Below, piece after piece: positions 8,257-18,027 of a stretch of 64,000 nucleotides of DNA. The stretch comes from an uncultured Bacteroidales bacterium (GTDB lineage: Bacteria > Bacteroidota > Bacteroidia > Bacteroidales > Paludibacteraceae), in the NCBI GenBank assembly GCA_900319645.1, contig ONPG01000004.1, positions 1 through 64,000 on the forward strand. The letters are read 5' to 3'. Position numbers and translations under genes: made by a program. Under the pieces are notes generated by a model. That model did no database searches. It was not told the origin of the DNA and worked only from the letters and a program-made list of their open reading frames with translations. The number at the start of each line of letters is the position of its first letter. The stretch's first letter is position 1.

Positions 8257-9588
8257 TCATTTACCCATAGACAAGTCATTCATAAAATAGCGTCGTTTGC
8301 CATTTTTGAGGACATCAAAATGGTCCACGTAATCAATCGAGAAATCACAGCCATCCCCCACAAAACGCTTCATTTCTTCGTTCAACAGGTTCTCTTGGTT
8401 CTTGTCCCATCCATCAGCCACTTGCAGTTGCATTTTGACTTCTTTACCGCTAATTTTCTGGATATCATAGGCTTTCACATCAAAATTACGCATCAAGATG
8501 GTAAAGCCGGGTGATGTGAGGACGTGCCCATTATCCAAGCGTAAGACGTCAGATGTGCGACCATATATTTTATGAAGAACTTGTCCATTATATACCGCAG
8601 AATTGTTATCCAATTCCGCCACATCGCCGTAGTCATACCGCAGCAGCGGGAAAGCCATACTTAGCAAATTAGTGGAGACTAACGTACCAACATTGGGTTC
8701 AATTTCATCAACCAGTTCCACATAAGCACTATAGCCCAAATAATAATTACGGGAAGTAACCTCATAGGCAGTAATGGCAGCATCTCGCGCTCCATAGCAA
8801 TCCATGACACGGCAGCCAAAAGCCTTCTCTATTGTCTCGCGATATACATTTGTGAGATTCTCGGATGTGGTAAAAGCCCCGCGCATATGGCTCATGTCCA
8901 AATGATTATCCAACGCGTATTTGGCCAGCAGATAGATGGAAGACGCATAACCATAGATATAATGTATCTTTTGCTTTTCCAAGATATCAATATACTGTCG
9001 GCACAACTCACCATCCATATTCATGCTGTTGTAGGCATGTTCGTTGCGTATCCGATCCAATATACGTCGAGCAAAAGGTGCGTTTTTCTTGAACAGCGAT
9101 GCACTCCCTAAAGCCATAAACTTATCGCCAAAACGATAACCTGTTGATTGCCAAGCAACAATCTTATCAGCGCTCACATATCCCCAGATATTCTCATCTA
9201 CCAGATACTGCATCGGCTCGCCTGTGGTTCCACCTGTACGTTCAGAACGATGAGGAAACAGTTTGACGTTATCCGGAACCATTTCTTCATAATGTGCGCG
9301 GATGTCTGCTTTTGTTAAGACGGGCAGTTTCTTCAGGTCTTCCATCGTATGGATATCTTCCGGTTTTAATCCTCGTTCATCAAAAACCTTCTTCCAATAT
9401 ACAGTGTGACAGTAAGCCTGCTGGACAATCAAGTGCAACTGTCCTTCCTGCCAATTACGAATTTGGTCGCGAGACCAATTGTTCATCGTTTGAATACGAT
9501 GATACCACTCCATGGAATTAGTTCCTTTGATTTTTTCTGCCAAAGGATAAATTATTCCCAATCGTAACCACTCATTAAATTTGCTCAT
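8257..9588 (-). CDS. PaaK/CapK-like adenylate-forming enzyme
   Basis: 443 residues similar to phenylacetate-CoA ligase and coenzyme F390 synthetase (COG1541), a family common in capsule clusters as CapK. The AMP-binding P-loop-like motif SERTGGTTGEP is near residue 118, and the C-terminal half carries YDYGDVAEL and KIYGRTSDVLRLDNG, matching the ANL fold hinge region. Probably cytoplasmic. In polysaccharide loci these enzymes are thought to activate an acyl or amino-acid group for sugar decoration, which would fit the neighbouring FemAB-like transferases. The substrate is unknown. It overlaps the preceding gene's stop by 14 bases. Confidence 0.85.
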   Translation of the reverse strand: MSKFNEWLRLGIIYPLAEKIKGTNSMEWYHRIQTMNNWSRDQIRNWQEGQLHLIVQQAYCHTVYWKKVFDERGLKPEDIHTMEDLKKLPVLTKADIRAHYEEMVPDNVKLFPHRSERTGGTTGEPMQYLVDENIWGYVSADKIVAWQSTGYRFGDKFMALGSASLFKKNAPFARRILDRIRNEHAYNSMNMDGELCRQYIDILEKQKIHYIYGYASSIYLLAKYALDNHLDMSHMRGAFTTSENLTNVYRETIEKAFGCRVMDCYGARDAAITAYEVTSRNYYLGYSAYVELVDEIEPNVGTLVSTNLLSMAFPLLRYDYGDVAELDNNSAVYNGQVLHKIYGRTSDVLRLDNGHVLTSPGFTILMRNFDVKAYDIQKISGKEVKMQLQVADGWDKNQENLLNEEMKRFVGDGCDFSIDYVDHFDVLKNGKRRYFMNDLSMGK

Positions 9589-10594
9589 ATAACGGTAATA
9601 TTTGTTTTCTTACATTTTCCCAACTATATTTCTGCACATCCTGATGTGCCTTTTCTATCATCAATAAACTATCCTTCTGATGTTCCAATGCCCAAAGGAT
9701 TTCATTCGTTAGTCCTTTCACCCCTTCATCTTTAGAGCCGTCGAAAAGCAATCCACTTTTCCGATGTTCGATTATAAATGGGACTCCGCCAACACGACTT
9801 GATATGGCCAACAAGCCAGCATTCATCGCTTCCATAATGGATACGGGCATATTATCCACCTTTGGAGCAGACAATAAGATATCATTTTTCTGTAAGAAGT
9901 CATAAATTTGCTCATTCGGCACTTGCCCCACGAATCGCACTCCAGTCAAATGATTATCTCTTACATACTGCTCCAGATCAGCTCGTTTATCTCCGTCACT
10001 AAGGACATCCAACGTGGCATCGGGATAGATCAAGAGTACCTGCTTATATGCTTGCAATATTAAATCAATACGATACATTTCAGACAAAGTGCGTACACTA
10101 ATGAGTTTTGGACGAATCTCAGTTTTAAAGCGATAGATATTTTGACGGAGTTCTATTATATTTGGTATTACCACGCATGGAATTCTGTATTCCTTAAATA
10201 CTTTTTCCAAATAGCCATTCAGGACAATAACTCTATCAGCCCTATTTAGCCATCTGCGGGCAAATTTTCCATGCCGAACAAAGTAATCAGCCGCTCCACC
10301 GCCATGATACGTGACAATGATACGTTTATGCCATATTTTCCCGGCAATGACTCCATATACAGTCGGCAGCATTCCCCATTCGGAACATGCGTGGATATGC
10401 AAGACATCATACTGCCTCGCGCTCCACAACAATTTAAGGAGCAGCCATATCCGCAACAAGGGATTAGCTTTCGTGGAAAAAATCTGCGTTGTATAGTCGT
10501 CTTCACATGCTATACATTTTGTCAGCATCTCCACTTGCCCGCTGATACCGCCTATTCCTTTGCGATAATTAGATATATAAAGTATTTTTTTCAT
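9575..10594 (-). CDS. Glycosyltransferase family 4
   Basis: 339 residues with the GT-B architecture. The N-terminal acceptor domain starts KILYISNYRKGIGGISGQ. The C-terminal donor domain has the E-x7-E-type motif in PVSIMEAMNAGLLAISS near residue 260 and GGVPFIIEHRKSGLLF. A retaining transferase adding one sugar to a lipid-linked oligosaccharide at the inner membrane face is expected. Donor and acceptor cannot be deduced. It is packed between the polymerase-like and CapK-like genes. Confidence 0.88.
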   Translation of the reverse strand: MKKILYISNYRKGIGGISGQVEMLTKCIACEDDYTTQIFSTKANPLLRIWLLLKLLWSARQYDVLHIHACSEWGMLPTVYGVIAGKIWHKRIIVTYHGGGAADYFVRHGKFARRWLNRADRVIVLNGYLEKVFKEYRIPCVVIPNIIELRQNIYRFKTEIRPKLISVRTLSEMYRIDLILQAYKQVLLIYPDATLDVLSDGDKRADLEQYVRDNHLTGVRFVGQVPNEQIYDFLQKNDILLSAPKVDNMPVSIMEAMNAGLLAISSRVGGVPFIIEHRKSGLLFDGSKDEGVKGLTNEILWALEHQKDSLLMIEKAHQDVQKYSWENVRKQILPLYEQI

Positions 10595-10597
10595 TTG

Positions 10598-11962
10598 CTA
10601 TTGAAAATATGTGTGTTTTCTGCCTATAAACTTGCCATCTGGCAAATATTGGATTTGCGAGTAGTACATTATAAAGATTAATATTAGCTGCATTATTGGT
10701 TCGCGTAAGCATTGCGCATTATAAAAAATGAAATCAAACATCACCAATGCATATAAACAAAGCCTTAATCGCCAATATTTGACAGGAATAAAAAAGTTCC
10801 AATAATACACAAAAAACATAATAATACCGATTATTCCAATAGCTAAATACAACAATACGAATCCCGTCATGGCTCCTCTACCATTAACTCCAAAGTTATC
10901 TTTTCTGCCACTATAATGAAAATGTCTTGGAGGAGCATATAATCTCGCTAATCCATTTCCAAACCAATATTCTTGGGAATAATTATCTATATCAACTATC
11001 CTATTTAGCATCAACTTGACCGCACCCACTCTACCATTACCTTCCCCACGATCCCCTTGTTTATTTTCCACACCCATAGAGTAATCCTCCGCATAGTTCA
11101 GGGCATATTCCGGGTCAAAACTGCCCCAGAATTTTTTTTCCGGGTTTAATGATGGCGTCAATCGCAAGCCAAAATAGAAAAACAATGGCACTATTAATAT
11201 TGTTGATATCACAACACCACGTTTGTATCGCTTTCTTGCCACATACATTGCTAATATCAGGAAGAATACTGGGAACAAAAAAATAACCGCTCGTTTTCCG
11301 GTTGCTATTCCGACCATCATCAATCCCGCCACAAACAACCATGATTTCCAACCCTTGATATCCATATTAGAATTCAGCAATACCCATGCTAATGCAACTA
11401 AAGGAAAACTCGTTCCAGCTCCGCCACCACCAATACCTCCGAATGTTCCAACCATTCCCTCTAACATATGTCCCGGTAGCAATATAAATTTCACTACTCC
11501 AGATATAATCTGAATGAGTATAAACTCAGTAAAGAACTTATTACAATAGACGGTATTAGTAGGATTGCGATGATGATAGTACCCAAAGACCAACAACGCA
11601 GCAAAAGGTACATAATACATTGAATATTGCGAGAACGTCATTAAGAATGTATCGTCATTCATATAAAGAGCATCCCATATAAAATACGCAGAAAAAACAA
11701 CAAACGTCCATAGCAAAACCAGCATTTTACCCTTTATTACACTCCACGCATCCAGTTTAAACACTAAATATGTTATCCATAGGGTATATATCATACGCAT
11801 ATATTGTGATATTAATCCCGGAACCCAATATGTTAAAGTTCCTTCAAAGCCCATGCATAGCATAAGAAGAAGGAAAGCACTACTTCGATAGCGTCTCGCC
11901 ATCCATAGAAATGCTATGAATGCTAAGGCATAATATATGTTTTGAACTATTATTAAACTCAT
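10598..11962 (-). CDS. O-antigen polymerase/ligase-like membrane protein (Wzy-like)
   Basis: About 454 residues with many hydrophobic segments, consistent with 10-12 membrane helices. A large polar loop of ~100 residues (about residues 265-365) contains many aromatic and Arg residues, as in the periplasmic loop of Wzy polymerases and WaaL ligases. Sequence identity across these families is low, so the call rests on topology and on position inside a polysaccharide cluster. A GTG codon lies upstream; the ATG giving MSLIIVQNIYY is preferred. Polymerase versus ligase cannot be settled from sequence alone. Confidence 0.75.
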   Translation of the reverse strand: MSLIIVQNIYYALAFIAFLWMARRYRSSAFLLLMLCMGFEGTLTYWVPGLISQYMRMIYTLWITYLVFKLDAWSVIKGKMLVLLWTFVVFSAYFIWDALYMNDDTFLMTFSQYSMYYVPFAALLVFGYYHHRNPTNTVYCNKFFTEFILIQIISGVVKFILLPGHMLEGMVGTFGGIGGGGAGTSFPLVALAWVLLNSNMDIKGWKSWLFVAGLMMVGIATGKRAVIFLFPVFFLILAMYVARKRYKRGVVISTILIVPLFFYFGLRLTPSLNPEKKFWGSFDPEYALNYAEDYSMGVENKQGDRGEGNGRVGAVKLMLNRIVDIDNYSQEYWFGNGLARLYAPPRHFHYSGRKDNFGVNGRGAMTGFVLLYLAIGIIGIIMFFVYYWNFFIPVKYWRLRLCLYALVMFDFIFYNAQCLREPIMQLILIFIMYYSQIQYLPDGKFIGRKHTYFQ

Positions 11963-11974
11963 AAAGGGCACATA

Positions 11975-13369
11975 TTAGTGCAGACGCGTTTTATTTTTAT
12001 ACACTTGTATTAAACCATATTGTTTAGTCTCTTTTTCATAAACCAGTTTCATTATGCTATCGTTTATTGGTAAAATCTCTTTGTAAGGTTGATAACGAGG
12101 TATATCTTGAGAGTTCAGAATGATATAATCATATTCTACTTGTTTATTTATTCGGAAATAAGCATGGTCTGAATGATAATCTGTTTCCATCAGCATGGGC
12201 CATTGTCGTATAGGGCCGAATACTTTTGCTCCTTTAGGCACTATCTGCTGCAAATCGCGCCGAAGGGTTGTATTTACTCGCTCATAATGCTTGATGTAAT
12301 TATAACTATAAGTCACACCCAAGTTCATGATACAGAAACATATATATAGCGCAACTATCCATTTTTTCTCATATCCTACTTTATCCCAAAAGATAGCCAA
12401 TAATATAGTAGCTATTAGAACGAAATAATCCACTCCGTATGTTGCCATCACTTCATCACTTGAGAATGGTATTGGAAAGATAGCAAGATGCGTTAGAGCA
12501 ATAATTGCTAAATCTTTATGAGCATTTTTCTTAACTATTAAAAATAGTAAAATGGCTATCAAAAACAGAATATATAGTACTCGCTTTCTATTTAAGAACA
12601 TGGATTTGAAGTATATCGGAATTGTGTAGAGCGCATCTCTAGGCGAAAATCTCGTTTCCACATAATCTTCCCCAGCAATATTGTAAGTATTTGACACCCA
12701 TGCAATAGAAGCAATGGCTGCAATTGCCATCATCAGTAATAATACTAATTGCCATAGACGCATCCATTGCTTTTCTTGAATGGTTTCTACTAATTGATAT
12801 ACTCCCATCAATGCGAAAGGTAGCAATGCAAAAGGATGAGCGCAAGCGGCGATATACGCGAAGAAACTCAATCCTACCATGTCCAACCAAGACCTCGATT
12901 CCTTATACCGCAGATACATCCACACGCCTCCGGCAAGACACATCATCGCGCAACCTTCAGGTCTTCCCCATCGAAAAGCTGAGTTGTATAGGTCTATAGT
13001 AACAAAGAACAAAAATGCCAAAGCACATGCCTGCCAACTGACTTTGAGTTGACGGAAACACGCATAAATGAACAACAATGTCAATACGCCACAGAAAACA
13101 TTTGCTAATCGAATAGCCAACAGGTCATATCCAAACAGATGCATAAACGTACCGGCAATCATCGGGAATAAGAAATTAGCATTCCCACGCGAACCCACTA
13201 TCGTATTAAGGAAACCGTTTCCATGAGCAAAATTATAGGCTGTACTGCCATACCATGCTTCATCATAGTGAACAGGATACAAATCTACAATATTCACCAA
13301 TTGGTTCACTAAGAACACCATAATGGCTATTACGAGCCAAAACAAATTGTTTTTATACATCTCTTTCAT
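11975..13369 (-). CDS. GT-C family (GT39/GT83-like) polyprenyl-phosphate-sugar glycosyltransferase, copy A
   Basis: 464 residues, about ten predicted membrane helices. The first periplasmic loop carries the acidic YDEAWYG motif (D36, E37) typical of GT-C enzymes that use polyprenyl-phosphate sugars. It is a tandem duplicate of the next gene: the first ~240 residues are nearly the same, the C-terminal half has diverged. With the adjacent GtrB- and GtrA-like genes it forms a periplasmic sugar-decoration module in which GtrB charges undecaprenyl phosphate, GtrA flips it, and this enzyme transfers the sugar. Confidence 0.87.
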   Translation of the reverse strand: MKEMYKNNLFWLVIAIMVFLVNQLVNIVDLYPVHYDEAWYGSTAYNFAHGNGFLNTIVGSRGNANFLFPMIAGTFMHLFGYDLLAIRLANVFCGVLTLLFIYACFRQLKVSWQACALAFLFFVTIDLYNSAFRWGRPEGCAMMCLAGGVWMYLRYKESRSWLDMVGLSFFAYIAACAHPFALLPFALMGVYQLVETIQEKQWMRLWQLVLLLMMAIAAIASIAWVSNTYNIAGEDYVETRFSPRDALYTIPIYFKSMFLNRKRVLYILFLIAILLFLIVKKNAHKDLAIIALTHLAIFPIPFSSDEVMATYGVDYFVLIATILLAIFWDKVGYEKKWIVALYICFCIMNLGVTYSYNYIKHYERVNTTLRRDLQQIVPKGAKVFGPIRQWPMLMETDYHSDHAYFRINKQVEYDYIILNSQDIPRYQPYKEILPINDSIMKLVYEKETKQYGLIQVYKNKTRLH

Positions 13370-13387
13370 ACAGCTTGTAATTTATTA

Positions 13388-14794
13388 TCAAAAAGTGTGC
13401 TGACTTGATGCTTTCTTGTTACGATACACCTGAATCAATCCATATTGTTTTGTATCCCTTTCATAAATCAGTTCCATCAACTCCGAATTTTTTGGCACCA
13501 TTTTTTCATATATAGGATAGTTGGGGACATCCTGAGAATTCAAAATAATAAAGTCATAATATTCTTGATTGTTGATTGGGAAATAGGCATGATCTGAGTG
13601 GTAATCAGTTTCCATTACCAATAACCATTGTCGTATTGGTCCAAATATTTTCGATCCGCGTGGTATTAATTGCTGAAAGTCATATTCCAATATTCTGTTA
13701 ACACAATCATATTGTTTACTATAATTAAACCAATATGTTACTCCTAAATTACAAACACAAAAGATGATAAAGAGAGACGCCTTCCATTTTTTTTCATATC
13801 CAATCATATCCATAAATGGTGCAATTAAAATGGTTGCTATCAATACAAAATAGTTAGAACCGAATCCAACCATATTTAAGTCTGTTGAAAATAAAATCGG
13901 GAAAAGAGTCAGGTGTACTAATGCTATCAGTGCCAAATCTTTATGGTTGCTTCTTCGCCATACCATAAATACTGTCACAAATATCAAGAATAACATATAA
14001 AGTACATGCCTTTTATTTAAAAATATTGATTTAACATACTTAGGGACAGACAAAATTATATTCACCGGAGAGAACCTCGTTTCGACATAATCTTCTCCAG
14101 CGATATTGTATGTATTGGACACCCATGCTATAGATGCAATGGCAGCAATGGCCGCCATAAGCAATAATACTAATTGCCATAGACGCATCCATTGCTTTTG
14201 TTGAATAATTTCGATTAACTGATACACTCCCATCAATGCAAATGGCAGCAATGCAAAAGGATGAGCACAGGCAGCAATATACGTAAAGAAACTCAATCCA
14301 ACCATATCCCACCATGACTGTGATTCTTTGTAACGCAAGTACATCCACACTCCACCAGATAGACACATCATTGCGCAACCTTCAGGGCGTCCAAGCCTAA
14401 AAGAATAATTATATAATTCTATCGAAACGAAGAATAAGAAAGATAGAGCACATGATTGCCAACTGACTTTCATTTCGCGGAAGCACAAACAGAGAAACAC
14501 CAATGCCAATACACCGCAGAATACATTTGCCAATCGGATAGCCAGCAGGTTATATCCAAACATGTGCATGAACGTACCCGCTATTGTCGGAAATAAGAAA
14601 TTAGCATTACCACGCGAACCAACTATCGTATTAAGGAAACCATTTCCTTTAGCAAAATTATAAGCAGGATTGCCATACCAAGCTTCGTCATACCCAGCTG
14701 GATACAAATCAACAATATTTACCAGTTGATTAATTAAAAAGACTAGAACTGCTAATCCAAACCAAAACCAGCTATTCTTATAAACGCTTTTCAT
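13388..14794 (-). CDS. GT-C family glycosyltransferase, copy B (tandem duplicate)
   Basis: 468 residues, same architecture as copy A, with YDEAWYGN (D36, E37) after the first helix, ending with QYGLIQVYRNKKAS. Conservation with copy A is high through SNTYNIAGEDYVETRFSP at about residue 240, then falls, although both share a GPIRQW...METDYHSDHAYF block. The shared N-terminal catalytic half and different C-terminal halves suggest two acceptors or linkages served by one donor. The start codon overlaps the GtrB-like stop by four bases. Confidence 0.87.
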   Translation of the reverse strand: MKSVYKNSWFWFGLAVLVFLINQLVNIVDLYPAGYDEAWYGNPAYNFAKGNGFLNTIVGSRGNANFLFPTIAGTFMHMFGYNLLAIRLANVFCGVLALVFLCLCFREMKVSWQSCALSFLFFVSIELYNYSFRLGRPEGCAMMCLSGGVWMYLRYKESQSWWDMVGLSFFTYIAACAHPFALLPFALMGVYQLIEIIQQKQWMRLWQLVLLLMAAIAAIASIAWVSNTYNIAGEDYVETRFSPVNIILSVPKYVKSIFLNKRHVLYMLFLIFVTVFMVWRRSNHKDLALIALVHLTLFPILFSTDLNMVGFGSNYFVLIATILIAPFMDMIGYEKKWKASLFIIFCVCNLGVTYWFNYSKQYDCVNRILEYDFQQLIPRGSKIFGPIRQWLLVMETDYHSDHAYFPINNQEYYDFIILNSQDVPNYPIYEKMVPKNSELMELIYERDTKQYGLIQVYRNKKASSQHTF

Positions 14795-15723
14795 ATCGCT
14801 TCTTCAATTATATACCGTGGACGGCGTTTGACTTCAGTATATATTTTGCCAATGTATTCACCAATAACACCTAAGGATAGCAATATAACCCCTCCGATAA
14901 ACCATAACGAAATCAACATAGAGGTCCAACCTGCCACAACATTACCACAAATGTATGAAACTAATGCATATATAGCCGCCACAATAGATAATACCATAAC
15001 GATAAAGCCAAAGGAAGTAATTAAGCGCAACGGTTGAACTGAAAATGAAGTAATTCCATCCAATGCAAAGTTAATCATCTTTTTGAGAGGGTATTTACTT
15101 TCTCCCGCAAAACGTTCCTTACGGTCGTAATATACCTCACTTGTTTTATATCCCAACAACTTAACCATTCCACGTACAAACATATTACGCTCAGGATAAA
15201 GCATCAATTCTTTGGTGGCACGTTGGCTCGTTAACCGAAAATCTGCATGATTATACACTATATCAACTCCCATTTTTTGCATGAGACTATAGAAACCAAG
15301 TGCAGTCCACCTTTTAAATGCAGTGTCTGTTTTACGCTCTTTTCGTACACCAAATACTACATCACACCCATTTTTATACTCATCCACCATCTGCTCTATC
15401 ACAGATATATCATCCTGTAAATCAGCATCTATTGAAACAATTGCATCACACCTATCAGCAGACCATTCCAAACCAGCCCAAAGAGCATGTTGATGCCCAA
15501 CGTTATGCGCTAATTTGAGACCGTGAACGTATTTATTCTCGGCTTTCAACTGCTCTATCAATGTCCATGTAGAATCCTGACTTCCATCGTCAACGTAAAC
15601 AATATCACAAGCCTTTATCTTGCCCTTCTCAATAAGCAAATCCATCAACATTGATAGTTGTTTTGTGGTTTCTAGTAAAACCGCTTCTTCGTTATAACAA
15701 GGTACAACAATATTCAGTTTCAT
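14791..15723 (-). CDS. GtrB/DPM1-like polyprenyl-phosphate glycosyltransferase (GT2)
   Basis: 310 residues. The GT2 domain begins KLNIVVPCYNEEAV, has VDDGSQDS near residue 45 and the metal-binding SIDADLQDD (D99, D101). Two membrane helices at the C-terminus (about residues 225-290) match bactoprenol glucosyltransferases. It should transfer a sugar from a nucleotide donor to undecaprenyl phosphate on the cytoplasmic face. The frame extends ten codons upstream into the GtrA-like gene, but the ATG before KLNIVVPCYNEE is the conserved family start and leaves no overlap. Confidence 0.9.
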   Translation of the reverse strand: MKLNIVVPCYNEEAVLLETTKQLSMLMDLLIEKGKIKACDIVYVDDGSQDSTWTLIEQLKAENKYVHGLKLAHNVGHQHALWAGLEWSADRCDAIVSIDADLQDDISVIEQMVDEYKNGCDVVFGVRKERKTDTAFKRWTALGFYSLMQKMGVDIVYNHADFRLTSQRATKELMLYPERNMFVRGMVKLLGYKTSEVYYDRKERFAGESKYPLKKMINFALDGITSFSVQPLRLITSFGFIVMVLSIVAAIYALVSYICGNVVAGWTSMLISLWFIGGVILLSLGVIGEYIGKIYTEVKRRPRYIIEEAI

Positions 15724-15724
15724 A

Positions 15725-16162
15725 TCACTTAAAATATTTTGATCTAAAGACATATCTTACCAATATAAAATTTATCGGAATAACTATACAGAAGACGGGA
15801 ATAGGCGCCCACGTTTCAGGTATCCCTATCCATAAGAACAGATTCAGGAATGCTAAATGGAGCAAATAATTGACACCGTGCGAGAGTGCAAATCCTACAC
15901 CACGTTTGACTGATGTATTACTCTTGAATGTAAAATGTGCGGATAAGTAGAAATTACAAACAAAAGCGACAATATACCCAATAGAGTATGCCGCATTTGT
16001 AAACAACGAGTTTTCTCCGCCTGCTCCTTTAATCCATAGTAGTAGCAAATAAATTCCATAATGGATAAATGTTGCCACCCCTCCTACAATACAAAACCGC
16101 ATAAACTCTCGTACTTTTGAGTTTTGCAACAATTTGGATATTTGGGATTCTATGTTTGCCAT
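15725..16162 (-). CDS. GtrA-like flippase
   Basis: 145 residues with four predicted membrane helices, beginning after a short polar N-terminus with REFMRFCIVGGVATFIHYGIY, the usual GtrA opening. GtrA proteins are thought to move polyprenyl-phosphate-linked sugars to the outer face. It is the first gene of a gtrA-gtrB-GT-C-GT-C operon and has its own strong promoter, so the decoration module is a separate transcription unit from the CotH gene upstream. Confidence 0.88.
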   Translation of the reverse strand: MANIESQISKLLQNSKVREFMRFCIVGGVATFIHYGIYLLLLWIKGAGGENSLFTNAAYSIGYIVAFVCNFYLSAHFTFKSNTSVKRGVGFALSHGVNYLLHLAFLNLFLWIGIPETWAPIPVFCIVIPINFILVRYVFRSKYFK

Positions 16163-16182
16163 CTATAAATTTTTTCAGCGTA

Positions 16183-16214
16183 CAAAATTACTACTTTTTT
16201 CGCATATATGCAAA
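16183..16214 (-). promoter_or_regulatory. Promoter of the gtrA/gtrB/GT-C operon
   Basis: A -33 box TTTG (16211-16214), 20-nt spacer and -7 box TAATTTTG (16183-16190). The -33 box runs directly into CATATATG, a shared extension seen at several promoters here. The expected leader is about 15-20 nt. Confidence 0.82.
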
Positions 16215-16235
16215 TAATCACTAAAGATTTATGCA

Positions 16236-17879
16236 TTATATGACTTGTATTGGGGCATTGAAGAATATTTTTCGTAGTTTTTTTTTAATACGGCGTCGCC
16301 AGAATTCCAATTTAGAAGGATATTCAAAGCGAATTTCAACCTCTTGACTTGTAAAGAATATCGTGTCCGGTGGGAGAGGAACAGAATCACCTACCAATTG
16401 CCATGAAATGGTGGGATCGCCATTGTCAATAATAGGGAAATAGCTCGGCAACATCACCCCTTCGCTTTTATCCCCCAAAATAAGGACTTTTTGGCGTTCT
16501 CCTACACACCCCCATCGATACGGACATGTATTGACAATTTGTATACTTATTATGTCATCTGGGTCAGATATCCATAATTTATACAAGAAATCACTTCTTT
16601 GCTGAACGCCATTCTTAAACTCTGGAATATACACATTTAGTATTTCTTGTAGACTATCCAGATAATTAGAATGAAGCATGTTTTGAACAGTTGGATAAAC
16701 GTCCTCAATATAAGTTTTTGCGACTATGTTACGAAAATCTTCATGTTGGTACAAATGGTAAAAGATACCACCACTTTCACCGTACCAAGAACATACATAT
16801 AATGTATTTTTGAAATATGGATTATTGTACGAGAATATATCAAAATCCCATATTGGACCTGCATATAGCAGAGAGTCTATTCTATCAGCATCTTTGTACA
16901 TCATAAAACTATTTTGGCATGCATCGTAATGCTGAAGTAATTCTTGAATAATATAATATTTTGCAAACGAACTAACATCTATGTACTGTGAATAATGTTT
17001 CCCAGTTTGAGAATTATAACCATCTAATGACCAAATAGCATCTTCTACTTCATTATAGAAGGTCTCAATGTAATCAACCTCGCGTTTGCCTGCATATTTG
17101 GGTACACGAATTCGAAATCCGTCCCCAGCATTGCTTGTAAATCCACTTGGTGATTTAAGAAGAGGGAAGTCTCCCGTACGATTATGTTCAATAATATATC
17201 CTCCTGTAACATCTTCTGGTTCTTCATCCAAAAGCACGCCTCTACGATATGGTGTCTGTTTGCAATTATCATCTGGGAACTTAGGATAACAGCTTTGCTT
17301 GTCAGGGTTAAGTATTTTGTTTTCTTTGCTTAAATCTGTTATGGATACTGTTTGCGGGATAGCATCGGCCTTGTTTGTCATTTGATAAATGCCTTTATAC
17401 ACACCATTGCAATATAAATGCAGATGCGTATACTTCGGAACTGGTAAGCCCACTGCTTGTGCTAAATCAAAGGCAAAGGGATTGTTTAAATAATGTAGAC
17501 CATCAGTCCAATTTGCCAAAAGATTATATGATTTATCTTTCTGTAAACCAAAAATCTGAATTTTTTGAGGAAACGTAATGCTATATGGCTTCTTATTTTC
17601 CACACTAAACGAACTATTTCCCCTAGTTTTGATTTTTATATCTCCTTCGTAAATGGTATCATTATCGGCTGTAACAAAATACGCTTCGGCCGCGGTTTTT
17701 ACTTTCTGCGAATTGTGGATACTATCTAACCTGTCTGAATCTATTGTAATATACAAAGATGGCAAAGTACTGGCCTGTCTATCTAAAGCCAAGCGTTCTT
17801 CAGCTATTCTATCTGATGTATACTTATTACAACCGTTACACAAAAAAACGAGCATAAAAAACAAGTACTTATTTTTCAT
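16236..17879 (-). CDS. CotH-kinase family lipoprotein
   Basis: 547 residues from the ATG giving KNKYLFFMLVFLCNGC, a lipoprotein signal with Cys about 17 residues in. An upstream in-frame ATG would add 14 polar residues before the signal and is less likely. The CotH domain shows KIKTRGNSSF, YNLLANWTD, the GVYKGIYQMTNKAD block and the metal-binding GPIWDFD motif. CotH proteins are atypical kinases described first on spore coats and common in Bacteroidetes surface or secreted proteins. It lies between two polysaccharide modules with its own weaker promoter. The substrate is unknown. Confidence 0.85.
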   Translation of the reverse strand: MKNKYLFFMLVFLCNGCNKYTSDRIAEERLALDRQASTLPSLYITIDSDRLDSIHNSQKVKTAAEAYFVTADNDTIYEGDIKIKTRGNSSFSVENKKPYSITFPQKIQIFGLQKDKSYNLLANWTDGLHYLNNPFAFDLAQAVGLPVPKYTHLHLYCNGVYKGIYQMTNKADAIPQTVSITDLSKENKILNPDKQSCYPKFPDDNCKQTPYRRGVLLDEEPEDVTGGYIIEHNRTGDFPLLKSPSGFTSNAGDGFRIRVPKYAGKREVDYIETFYNEVEDAIWSLDGYNSQTGKHYSQYIDVSSFAKYYIIQELLQHYDACQNSFMMYKDADRIDSLLYAGPIWDFDIFSYNNPYFKNTLYVCSWYGESGGIFYHLYQHEDFRNIVAKTYIEDVYPTVQNMLHSNYLDSLQEILNVYIPEFKNGVQQRSDFLYKLWISDPDDIISIQIVNTCPYRWGCVGERQKVLILGDKSEGVMLPSYFPIIDNGDPTISWQLVGDSVPLPPDTIFFTSQEVEIRFEYPSKLEFWRRRIKKKLRKIFFNAPIQVI

Positions 17880-17960
17880 GACAGATAGTTTTCTATTTTT
17901 GTCAGTACTAGTGGGTTTCATTTTTTATTAATTTCTAAGCCTTATGGGGATTTCGCATTG

Positions 17961-17992
17961 TAAAATTACGACAATGAACTGACATTTTCAAA
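17961..17992 (-). promoter_or_regulatory. Probable promoter of the CotH gene
   Basis: TTTG (17989-17992), 20-nt spacer, then TAATTTTA (17961-17968), which differs from the -7 consensus at its last base. Spacing is right; strength is probably lower than its neighbours. Confidence 0.5.
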
Positions 17993-18027
17993 TAGCACTC
18001 ATATGGTTTTATTGGTTTTTGTTTATT

